From Bodo saltans (lineage: Eukaryota > Euglenozoa > Kinetoplastea > Eubodonida > Bodonidae): a stretch of 21,641 nt of DNA. Positions 1 through 8,105 of this stretch are shown one piece after another. The notes below the pieces were generated by a model. The model was not told where the DNA came from. It was given only the letters and a program-made list of their open reading frames with translations, and made no database searches. The first letter of the stretch is position 1. Every line of letters starts with the position of its first letter. The stretch covers positions 1 to 21,641 of the forward strand of contig CYKH01000925.1 in the NCBI GenBank assembly GCA_001460835.1. Reading direction: 5' to 3'. The translations under genes and the position numbers were made by a program.

Positions 1-2
1 CA

Positions 3-758
3 GACTCGATCTTTCGGCTTTCTATGAAGACTCCGCATTCCCGTGACACGCAGCACAAGACGACGAATTACAATCGTGCTTTGCTATTTCAGAATTATGG
101 TCTGCCGCCATCGCACTCCTTTGCACATTACCCTGGCATTTATGATCGGTCCGTCTTGTCTCGCATGTTGGAGGACGAAGTCAAAGACGAAGCGGCGACG
201 ACACGAGCTGCCCGAATCCGAACTCAAGATAGTATTTGGACGACCATGGTGTACCCCTACGTGGCATTCGCGCATCGTCGAGCTGTTGACCGCAAGCTTG
301 TTGGCGAGCGCCTCAAGCTCTGGTCCCGAGAGACCGAATATGAAACGCTCAGCAAAGACGTCTCCCGCCTCGGTCCGCTGATGGACCCCAACTTTGGGCT
401 ACTCCCAGAAGCGTATCAAGGAGACATGTGGCTTCCAGACCATGCCGCCTCTATGGCCAAAGTTCAACCTCTCTCCGCAAGCATTGGAAATTATGGCCAC
501 ACGGTTGTAAGAGAAAAGTTGCGAGATTGGCTTGTCTCGATGGAGGACAAGGACGAATCGCTGTATCATTTTTGCATGATGACGTCTGGCGGCATGGTGA
601 TGATGTACCACCGAGAGCTGCAATCGAAAATGAAGTTGTTTGTGACCCTGAACGATGATTTGAAAGTGATCAGTCCATTCACCGCGGATTCTGTTCAAAA
701 CTTGTTAAAATTAGTGAGCAGTGACGCGCCGTCCTGTCCGTGGGAAATAGTGGGCTGA
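3..758 (+). CDS. Stealth-family phosphotransferase, C-terminal part (Stealth-A, partial at left edge)
   Basis: The frame is open from the window edge, so the ATG at 24 is internal: the residues before it (DSIFRLS) align with ADAIFKLT of the complete paralogue at 2175-5756. What is visible is Stealth conserved region 3 (NYNRALL, GLPPSHSFAHYPGIYDRS, TTRAARIRTQDSIW with conserved His, Arg and Asp) and region 4 (FVTLNDDLKVISP), ending in a natural-looking C-terminus. Stealth proteins (human GNPTAB and bacterial capsule polymerases are known members) transfer hexose-1-phosphate from a nucleotide sugar to a glycan hydroxyl. By eye it is roughly 70 percent identical to its downstream paralogue, with one much more similar tract at 198-283. 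The catalytic N-terminal half lies outside the window, so whether the gene is complete cannot be judged. Confidence 0.85.
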   Translation, partial: DSIFRLSMKTPHSRDTQHKTTNYNRALLFQNYGLPPSHSFAHYPGIYDRSVLSRMLEDEVKDEAATTRAARIRTQDSIWTTMVYPYVAFAHRRAVDRKLVGERLKLWSRETEYETLSKDVSRLGPLMDPNFGLLPEAYQGDMWLPDHAASMAKVQPLSASIGNYGHTVVREKLRDWLVSMEDKDESLYHFCMMTSGGMVMMYHRELQSKMKLFVTLNDDLKVISPFTADSVQNLLKLVSSDAPSCPWEIVG

Positions 759-2174
759 AAAAGGTTTGTGTAGGAATTGTCGCCTTGCCTTCAATTTGGA
801 ATTTTGGCACCACAATATCACTCCATCGATCACACACGTGCACATTCAACAAAAGAAAAACACACACATCTTGCAGCTTTACTTTCTCTACGTCAATCGC
901 TCTCTTGGAAAACTACAACTGAGGATTTGAAGCCTAGAGCTACAAAGACGTGGAAAAGTCGTCTTTTTGCTACGAGATCAACGCAGTCACAGCGTGAAAA
1001 TTCGACGCCCTCAACTCTCAACGAGTTTTTTTTTTCTGTTTTGTTTTGTTTGTTATCCAGGAAATAATTATCAAACACATTCCGGAAAGCAACATCATAG
1101 CCCACTTTTTTTGTCTTCTTTCTTTCATCCTCAAAACTGTGTCCGTCCCCTCACTTTTATCAACCTTTCAATAATGTGTCAAGAAGCCAAATGGAGTATC
1201 GCAGCAATTCGGTTGCGCCATTCCACATCATTTATCACTGCATTTCTCAAACTGCCGTTTTTCGTTCAAGTGATCACTATTCTCTCTCCCTCCCCAAAAA
1301 AAATGCTCAAGTCCTCACAAAAGTTGGCTTGCTCCTTGATACAACACAAAACAGGAGAGCAGCCCGTCGGTAGTAGTTTCACTTCTTTCCCCTGTTACTC
1401 ACACGCCCACCCACCTCGTTGATTGTTTTTGTTTCGAAATGAATGAAAGAATACCTTAGTGTAGAAAGAAGAATACTTACGTTCTTAACTTCGGTTTACG
1501 GACGTTGTTTTATTTCACCTTTTTTCCCCCTCACCTCACTATCCCTCCCATTTTTTTTCCCAAAATGTTATTCTCTTTGCACAAACCTTGCCCCAGCGCC
1601 ATCTCTACTTCTTTTTTGTTGTGACGCGCGTGATCACCCTTCGGGATTTGCTTTCCTTCACTACTTTTTGTTTTCTTGCAAGGCCATTTTTCGCGTCATG
1701 CCACATTGTTTCCCAACAAGCCCTGATTGGTGGCTCATGTCCACCTGTTCGTGGCTGTTCACCTTTTTTTTTGGTTTTGGAACTCTTTTTGTTAGACACA
1801 CTGATAAGTTGTGCCTTCGTGTCAAAAACACACAAACACTCGTATGGCAATAATAACAACCTTGTCTTGCTCGATGCGGTTTTCACTTTTTTTTTTCTTT
1901 TGTTGTGTTGTTCCAGAGTAAAGCACAACTCACTTCCTTGGTCTTATTGCTTATTCAATTCGCCGTGGAGGTGTGTGAAAAAATAAGGGAAAAGAAACGA
2001 ATCGTGGCTTTTTCACAGCATTCGAAACTCTACAAAATACACACGATTTTCGAAACTCACAGAAGAAGACATCGGTCAAAAAAAAAAAAAACCTCAACAA
2101 CAGTTTTTGTTTTTTTATCATTCAACGAGACGCATTTCTCCGACAGGGCAGTCAGCAGCAGGCAGCAGTAGTCT
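759..2174. other. Intergenic region, T/C-rich, no convincing gene
   Basis: About 1.4 kb between the two Stealth genes. It is rich in poly-T and poly-C runs and holds only short overlapping reading frames with Phe/Ser/Leu-rich composition that follows from the T-rich DNA. Two strong polypyrimidine-AG signals, at about 1025-1060 and 1884-1916, look like spliced-leader acceptors but are not followed by a convincing coding frame. The last one, just before 2175, serves the next gene. A purine run of 14 A lies near 2078-2091. Confidence 0.6.
2103..2129 (+). promoter_or_regulatory. Candidate spliced-leader acceptor for Stealth-B
   Basis: A tract of about 15 T with few interruptions ends in an AG at 2128-2129, 46 bases before the ATG at 2175. 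This is the usual kinetoplastid spacing. The site is predicted from pattern only. Confidence 0.5.
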
Positions 2175-5100
2175 ATGCACTCCATTAACAACACTTCACC
2201 ATCTAAGCAAAACGACGCGGTGGTCTCGATGTCACCGACCCCCTCTCCCTCAACACTCTCAGCGACGCCACCACCACCCCAAATTCAACCATCCCACTCT
2301 GCATCGTCCCTTGCGTTGATCACACTACACCGGTCCCTTTCCGAGGCGTGCCGACGGAGCTACCGGTGGAATGCAGTGCCTCAAGGCGACGCAGCGAACC
2401 ACTTGCGCGTGTGCCTTCTGCGGCGCGTCATTACACTGCTCCGTCGTGTTGCGCACACCACCGAGCCTGCCTCCACCAGAAACGCCTCCACGAAGGCGTT
2501 GACACGAGCGCAACACAACGCCACTCTCGCAGCGGTAGTATCCAGCAGTATCAGGCCATTGGCCCTTACAGACGCCGATGAGTTTAAAATGCTTATGTTG
2601 GAATCTTTATCGGTTGTGTTCCACGCAAACTCCATGAGCTCCGTCTTTTATTGCGAACAGACGCTAGTGGATGCCGTCAACGGACTGGCCGCTGACAACA
2701 TTGCTCTAGAAGATCTCGTCCAAGCGTCGCTAGTGGATTTGAATTCTGTTGGGGGAAATTTTACTGCTGGGGCGTCGGATTTCGATGTTGCTGACGAACT
2801 ATCAGTTCCACAGCAGCAACAGCAGCAGCATCACTTTTCGTCAACAACGCGGCAGCGTGCCGCTTTTTTATCGTCGCCATTCTTACCCACCTCACCGCCG
2901 GAAGGGGTCTCGATGAACAGCAGCGCAGCACTTCAACAGCAGCATCTCAACTCTTCCAACGATCGCATGCTCAACGGCTCCGCGTCACAGCTTTTTGGTG
3001 TCTCGCGGCCCGGGGGGTACAGTGGCCGCTACAGCGTCGCCACAGGTGCCACGAGAACTCGCATTAGTCCGTACAATGGCAGCAAGCTCCTCGCGATGTT
3101 GTCGCCTTCTTCCTTCGGGAAGCTTTGGTCGCGTCAAACACTTGTCATGATGCTGTTTGTTCTTGTGGTGGTGTCTCTCTCAACGTCCTTGCATGCGTGG
3201 AGAGATTTACGCCGCAACAATGGAAGCCCTACTGACGTCACGTCTTTTACGTTCGCTCCTCGTCGAGAGCGCCACAGGGAAATGCCACGCGAGTATGAAG
3301 AAGAGGGAGCTGCGGTGGTGCCTCCTATCGTCGTCGGCGGCGATGAGGGAAATCCCGATGGCAATAACTACGAAGAACAACATCAGGCGCTTGAGGTGGT
3401 GTTTGCGACACCCAATCCACTGCCGCCAAGGCCTCAACGCGATATTGCCGAGGATGCCGCACATCCACGGATTAGCAGGAAAAGAGCGGCGGAACTTTCA
3501 GAAGCAAAGAAGCAGCAGCAACCAGAAGAAAGAAAGGTGAAAGTTGATACTGTTCTCGAGGAGCTTAAAAAAAGAGAACAAGATTTGTTAGACAGTCTCC
3601 AACGGGAGCGCGCGTTGATTGCGGCACTCAACGGTGAGCAGCAACCTGTGTCAACCTCCTCGCCGCCAACTTCAACAATCGCCGCTAGCAACACTGCCGC
3701 GCCCGCCCCACCACTTCCATTTATTGCGCCAACTGTGGCGAATCCTTGCGGAGCCGATAGTACCAAGAACCCAAGTGGTCTCCCAGGAAGAAGCTATGAC
3801 CCTGTCGATAGCATCACCGCGCTCTCGTTTGACCTCACCGATGAGGATTTGGGCATCATATCGAAGCTAGAAACGGCAAAACTAGCCACACGCCACACAT
3901 TTATTCGGGACTTAATTGCACGTGCGATGGACGCGGACCCACGCGATGAACGCTCCTCGTACCACATGTTCTTCCAAGATCGTCATGCACGAATGGAAAT
4001 GGTCGATGCTCAAGATGAACTTGCGCTGATTCCGCTTTCAGATGAAAGCGCATTTCTCGCAAACAATAGTGATGAGAAGGTTTTACTACGTCATCGCATC
4101 CCAGGCACAGCGTGCCCCGCCATCCAACCCGCTCTCGTCGACGCCGTGTACACGTACGTCAACCCCAACAGCGCATCTCACAAGACTGCCGTCAAAGATT
4201 CTTGCAAAGCACGCGGCCGTGAGTGCAGCGACCACCGCTTCCGCGACTTCAACGAGCTCATGTACTCGCTGCGGTCTGTTCACCACCGTGGAGGGATGCA
4301 TTCGAACGAAGGCAATGATGAACGCAAACAACAACAGAACTCGGGGCGGTTTGTGGGCAACGTCTACATTGTCGTCGCGGATCGTGATCAGATCCCAGGC
4401 TGGCTTCGTCATGAACATGTCCCCTTGACTGATGAAGAGAAGAATCAACGAGAGAATCTTAACAAAGCACTTGGTGGGGATACAATGCGCCAAGAAAGTC
4501 GTGTGTATTCGGTCACGCACAAGGAGATCTTCCCGCCCGAGGTGCACGTTTTTTTCCGCCCGATCTCGCACGCGCGGCAGCAGTACCGCATCGAAACAAC
4601 GGTGGAGGGGCAGTGCCTTGCCGAGCACTTCCGTTCCGATGAGTCTCCAGTTGTCGGCGCTGAGTCCCCCACCGAAGCCCTCAAACCTCTTGCCGCCAAG
4701 AGTCGCCGAGCTGTTGTGTTTATGGAACCAATTCATTACTTCGAAAAACTAGGCGAAGCTGCTGATCGACGCATGACGCCCAAGTACGATCCTATTCCAC
4801 AAAAAGCTCCCGTTGTCATCTCGCAAGTCAGACAGCGAGTGATTCGTACTGGGCGTGGTCAAGCACTCATTCCTGTACCGCTCGTACAGCAGCCGGCATC
4901 AACACCTACCCCTCCACCGCCTCCTCCACCGGAATCCACGTACATTGCGTCGATAGTATCGAACGAGCAGAATAACGCCTCATGTGCCTTCACTCCTGCG
5001 AAAGCAGATGCCATCTTCAAGCTTACTATGAAAACACCCCGTGCCTCTGATCTGTTGCACAAGACGACCAACTACAATCGGAAGTTGTTGTTCACCTACT

Positions 5101-5756
5101 ACGGACTGCCCCCGTCCCACTCCTTTGCCCACTACCCAGGCATTTATGATCGTTCTGTGTTGAGCCGCATGATGGACGAAGAGCTAAAAGAAGACGTTGC
5201 CACGACACGAGCTGCCCGAATCCGCACGCAAGATAGCATTTGGACGACCATGGTGTACCCCTACGTGGCATTCGCGCATCGTCGAGCAGTCGACCGTCGG
5301 CTTGTTGCTGAAACGTTGAACTTATGGACACGCTTCACAACGTACACTGAGCTCAGCAAAGATGTTGGTCGACTTGGCCCATTGATGGACCTCAATTTCG
5401 GAGCGCTTCCTGAAGAATACCAAGGCGAAATGTGGCTGACAGACGACGCGGCAAATGCCGCACACCTTCGTCCGCTTTCAGCAACGCTAGGAAAGTTTGG
5501 CCACGCCATCGCGAAAGAGAAACTTCGAGATTGGGTCGTGACCATGGACAACAAAGATGAGGCCATTTACCATTTCTGTATGATGACCACTGGCGCCATC
5601 GTCAGCAAATATCATCGAGAGCTGCAAACAAAAATGAAACTGTTTGTCACGGCCAATGACGATTTGAAGATTGTGAGCCCTATCAGTGTGGATGCAGTTG
5701 AGGCGCTGATGATGCTTGTGAGTGGCGGTGCGCCCCCCGCGCCATGGGAACGTTAA
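2175..5756 (+). CDS. Stealth-family phosphotransferase, type II membrane protein (Stealth-B)
   Basis: 1193 aa. Residues 1-320 are a low-complexity, Ser/Pro/Gln-rich region with a Gln run near 213-218. A single hydrophobic segment near 321-342 (LVMMLFVLVVVSLSTSL) fits a signal anchor, putting the remainder in the Golgi/ER lumen. A charged coiled-coil-like stretch covers about 435-487. Stealth region 1 starts at V655 (VDAVYTYVNP, then NELMYSLRSVHH at 693 and NVYIVVADRDQIPGWL at 729). Region 2 is weak (CLAEHF at 814, VVFMEPIHYF near 847-856). A Pro-rich linker follows near 910-920. Region 3 has NYNRKLL (966), H986 and RTQD (1017-1020); region 4 has NDD at 1161-1163. The expected role is transfer of a sugar-1-phosphate onto a glycan; donor and acceptor cannot be read from the sequence. 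The Asp pair usual in region 2 is not evident, so activity is uncertain. Family assignment is firm. Confidence 0.9.
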   Translation: MHSINNTSPSKQNDAVVSMSPTPSPSTLSATPPPPQIQPSHSASSLALITLHRSLSEACRRSYRWNAVPQGDAANHLRVCLLRRVITLLRRVAHTTEPASTRNASTKALTRAQHNATLAAVVSSSIRPLALTDADEFKMLMLESLSVVFHANSMSSVFYCEQTLVDAVNGLAADNIALEDLVQASLVDLNSVGGNFTAGASDFDVADELSVPQQQQQQHHFSSTTRQRAAFLSSPFLPTSPPEGVSMNSSAALQQQHLNSSNDRMLNGSASQLFGVSRPGGYSGRYSVATGATRTRISPYNGSKLLAMLSPSSFGKLWSRQTLVMMLFVLVVVSLSTSLHAWRDLRRNNGSPTDVTSFTFAPRRERHREMPREYEEEGAAVVPPIVVGGDEGNPDGNNYEEQHQALEVVFATPNPLPPRPQRDIAEDAAHPRISRKRAAELSEAKKQQQPEERKVKVDTVLEELKKREQDLLDSLQRERALIAALNGEQQPVSTSSPPTSTIAASNTAAPAPPLPFIAPTVANPCGADSTKNPSGLPGRSYDPVDSITALSFDLTDEDLGIISKLETAKLATRHTFIRDLIARAMDADPRDERSSYHMFFQDRHARMEMVDAQDELALIPLSDESAFLANNSDEKVLLRHRIPGTACPAIQPALVDAVYTYVNPNSASHKTAVKDSCKARGRECSDHRFRDFNELMYSLRSVHHRGGMHSNEGNDERKQQQNSGRFVGNVYIVVADRDQIPGWLRHEHVPLTDEEKNQRENLNKALGGDTMRQESRVYSVTHKEIFPPEVHVFFRPISHARQQYRIETTVEGQCLAEHFRSDESPVVGAESPTEALKPLAAKSRRAVVFMEPIHYFEKLGEAADRRMTPKYDPIPQKAPVVISQVRQRVIRTGRGQALIPVPLVQQPASTPTPPPPPPPESTYIASIVSNEQNNASCAFTPAKADAIFKLTMKTPRASDLLHKTTNYNRKLLFTYYGLPPSHSFAHYPGIYDRSVLSRMMDEELKEDVATTRAARIRTQDSIWTTMVYPYVAFAHRRAVDRRLVAETLNLWTRFTTYTELSKDVGRLGPLMDLNFGALPEEYQGEMWLTDDAANAAHLRPLSATLGKFGHAIAKEKLRDWVVTMDNKDEAIYHFCMMTTGAIVSKYHRELQTKMKLFVTANDDLKIVSPISVDAVEALMMLVSGGAPPAPWER

Positions 5757-6467
5757 TGGATTTGCAAACAAGGTGGAGTGAACGTGTCTTTATTACACAG
5801 CAATTGTTCGAGAGCAACGCAAGTGGTGACGTGAAACTATACAAACAGTCCGTCATTTAGGTCCTTGCATGATTCTCTCGATGTTCCATCTGGGTTCAGA
5901 ATTGGGGAAACGAGGGGGAAAAAGATGGCAACGAACGTATCTCTCGCCAACTTGGAATGAAAAAAAAAGAAGTTAACCTTCCTGCTGATAGCGAAAACAA
6001 AGTCAGGGAAAAAAGGTTTCACTCGCGACATAAAAAGCAGCTTAACAACAACAAAACTTTGTATTAGGTGACGCCGTCGTCAATTCACTTTTTTTTGGCA
6101 ATAATATCAAAGAAGAAACACATATGCATATGTTGTGTGTGAATCAAATACTAAAACCCCCCTCTCCTCTATTTTGCTCGTCCTCCTTCTACTTTTATGT
6201 ACCGCCAGTGGAATCGCCATTTGCATGAGCTCCAAACAGAAGAACAACTGTCAGATTGATGTGAAGGGGACGCAGCTGTTTTATGACTCGCCCCCATCAT
6301 GAACTTTTTTTTCCCCCTCCATCTGCGGCCCAAAAAAAAAGAACGACATTGAGCGATTTACTCAAGTTGCTGTGTTTCTGTAGGTGCTCGTATGAGCGTT
6401 GCTATTTTATTTTTATTTTTCATTTTGTGTGTGTGTGTGTCGTATTTTATGCGTCTGCGTTTTTCCT

Positions 6468-6498
6468 GTTGTCATTATTTTTTTTCCCCTCCCATCAG
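6468..6498 (+). promoter_or_regulatory. Candidate spliced-leader acceptor
   Basis: A dense T/C tract (about 27 bases) ends in CAG with AG at 6497-6498, 51 bases before an ATG at 6550. The pattern equals that seen before the confident genes. Prediction only. Confidence 0.35.
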
Positions 6499-6549
6499 CT
6501 TTCCGAGTGTCCATCTTCCAACATTAGCACAGCGGTTGGAATTACGTTA

Positions 6550-6747
6550 ATGACTTCTGGTAGGAGAAAACCACAACTCACTGATGCGACAGGCCTATTG
6601 AAGAAAGTAAGAGCATTTTTTCGAGTAGCCGACATCGGCAAGAGACTTGGCGGCTTATCTACTGTAGCTTGTCGTGATGTACGTGAGTGTGATTTTCCCC
6701 CAGTTTTAGAGCATTACTCACAGTTTTTTTGTTCGCCCTCTGTGTGA
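6550..6747 (+). CDS. Small hypothetical ORF, 65 aa
   Basis: The longer frame beginning at 6283 runs through poly-T and is probably noise, but the in-frame ATG at 6550 comes right after a good polypyrimidine-AG site. The product is basic and contains an amphipathic-looking stretch (LLKKVRAFFRVADIGKRLGG). I recognise no domain. It may be a small gene, a remnant of a longer one, or chance. It lies between Stealth-B and the dead glycosyltransferase copy. Confidence 0.25.
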   Translation: MTSGRRKPQLTDATGLLKKVRAFFRVADIGKRLGGLSTVACRDVRECDFPPVLEHYSQFFCSPSV

Positions 6748-7017
6748 CATTCACCGACAGTGGGGAGGAGAAAAGCTGTCTCATTTTTGGTTAGTGTTTT
6801 TCCCCTCTTTCCAATTTTCTTTTCATCCCTCCCTTGTTTCACACTTACGTTACCTTCATATGTGTGTTTGTGAAGCACTCTCTCTCTATCTCTCCTACTC
6901 AATACCGCATGAGTTTTACTTCTTTTTGTGGTTTGCCGGACGAGACGTTTTTGATCTTTCGTGCAGTGCACTTTTTGTTTTATGTTTGCTGGAACGTATT
7001 GTAACCAGACACACACA

Positions 7018-7085
7018 CGATATCTTGTCGTTGTTTGATATGAAAGGCCTACGAGATGACGCGATGTGCTCTGAACCTCACTGAT
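7018..7085 (+). repeat. Copy 1 of a 68-bp block upstream of the glycosyltransferase copies
   Basis: Aligns without gaps to 11921-11988 with 7 differences (about 90 percent identity). Both copies sit just upstream of a polypyrimidine-AG site and the glycosyltransferase reading frame. Weaker similarity extends left to about 6980. It shows that the duplication carried the upstream region along with the gene. Confidence 0.8.
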
Positions 7086-7109
7086 ATTTTTGCCTACCTT
7101 TTTAGGACG

Positions 7110-7584
7110 AAGAGGGAGAGAGAGCGCAACGTCGTTGCGCCGCTATTATCGAATGAGCGGCGTGGCCCAACACATCCCCAACAAAATGTGCTGCATCGTA
7201 ATGACGTAAAAGAAACACCACCGCGAATGGTCATCTGCTTGCTCATGGATGGAATGCAGGAAGCCGCCGCTCGATGGACCTCGCCTTCAGTGCAGGCTCC
7301 AACTCAACGGTGAAGAAGACACGAAGTGGCTTCGAGAAGAATCGATCCTTGGGGAGCTGCCCCAACCAGGTGAAAAAGACGGTGACATTATGGTACCAAC
7401 GAACATCACGTACACGTTCATGCCATTAGACGAGGCCCAACTTTCTCATTAGATGCGTGACATTGGCCACGTACCGACGCATCGTACAGGCGCTGCGGGG
7501 AATGTAAAGTTCTTCTACCCACAACTTCTACCCCACGAAGAGAAGGTGCTCATGCAAGGCAGCGACGTGCTGGTCGATAGAGAT
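7110..7584 (+). pseudogene. Broken GT8-type glycosyltransferase copy
   Basis: Closely matches the intact gene at 12156-13652 but is plainly dead. Similarity starts near the intact gene's codon 68, so the N-terminal membrane anchor is missing. Several deletions and frame changes occur between 7245 and 7310. A Trp codon (TGG in the intact gene) has become TAG at 7450-7452. The DSD motif reads GSD, losing the first metal-binding Asp. Similarity stops abruptly just after the DSD region, at about 7584, so the C-terminal half of the enzyme is absent. The stretch before the DSD motif (about 7455-7555) differs from the intact gene at only about three positions in 100, so the copy is recent or was recently homogenised. 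Confidence 0.9.
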
Positions 7585-8105
7585 GATAGCCACAAGCATA
7601 CCTTCTGCAAGGCAACCAAAAGCATTCAACTCCATGGAGGAGACTTGGTGCGAGAATACACGAGGTTTGCTCTCCTCAGCCACGATTCTGAGTATCACTG
7701 GCGCTCTTGGAGATGTACTACGCTCTGTCGGAGTTCCTTGAGGCCGAGAAGTTGTGCTTGACGAATACGTTCAAGGCCTCATCGGCATCATCTGGAACCG
7801 CGGCGTATTTACGAGGGTGCCTGATCTATCTAACTTTTTTTTATTCGCAACACTGTTCTACGTTTTGCTGTTAATCACTTCTTTTGTGTGTGTTTGTACA
7901 ATCATCAAGCATTCGCTAGAGAAGTCTCCATTCAGTGATGCATTGTTTTCATCTCTTTTTTTTTCTGCAATAGCCGCATCTCTCTTAAATTCACAACACT
8001 ATTCAACAGTACTCTGCATCCCTTTTTTTGTGCAATCTCAATGTTTTGTGTTGTGTTTTTTCTTGTCTGATCATAATTGCTAGAGAAATCTCTCACATTC
8101 ACACA
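7585..8105. other. Unassigned sequence between the broken glycosyltransferase and the membrane protein
   Basis: Right of the breakpoint at 7584 the sequence no longer resembles the glycosyltransferase gene. From 7692 to about 7840 one frame (ATG at 7713) gives roughly 40 residues with coding-like composition (MYYALSEFLEAEKL), with no recognisable domain. From 7830 to 8080 it is T-rich spacer; the hydrophobic translations there follow from base composition. A T-rich tract ending in TAG (8082-8083) lies 23 bases before the ATG at 8106 and could be a spliced-leader acceptor. Confidence 0.45.

Larger units (their letters stand above)
5757..6979. other. Intergenic region downstream of Stealth-B
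   Basis: About 1.2 kb of mixed purine- and T-rich sequence. It contains the small candidate frame at 6550-6747 and, at 6121-6132, a perfect 12-bp palindrome (catatgcatatg) of no evident meaning. A (GT)n stretch lies near 6424-6440. From about 6980 the DNA is similar to the region upstream of the intact glycosyltransferase gene (from about 11879), so this end marks the left limit of a duplicated block. Confidence 0.55.

Noticed and set aside
1443-1986. Overlapping plus-strand ORFs of 130-odd codons
   Set aside because: Their Phe/Ser/Leu-rich composition follows from poly-T and poly-C tracts, and several frames are open at once. No motif is recognisable.
2805-2835. CAG/CAA repeat in Stealth-B
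   Set aside because: An ordinary polyglutamine-coding low-complexity tract, as in several proteins of this window; no sign of a mobile or regulatory element.
4086-4736. 216-codon open frame on the minus strand
   Set aside because: It lies wholly inside Stealth-B, whose plus-strand frame has clear family motifs. It is an antisense shadow.
6121-6132. Perfect 12-bp palindrome in the spacer
   Set aside because: A single short palindrome in AT-rich DNA is expected by chance.
7754-8083. 109-codon frame with hydrophobic stretches resembling a membrane protein
   Set aside because: It begins at a GTG and the hydrophobicity comes from T-rich spacer DNA.
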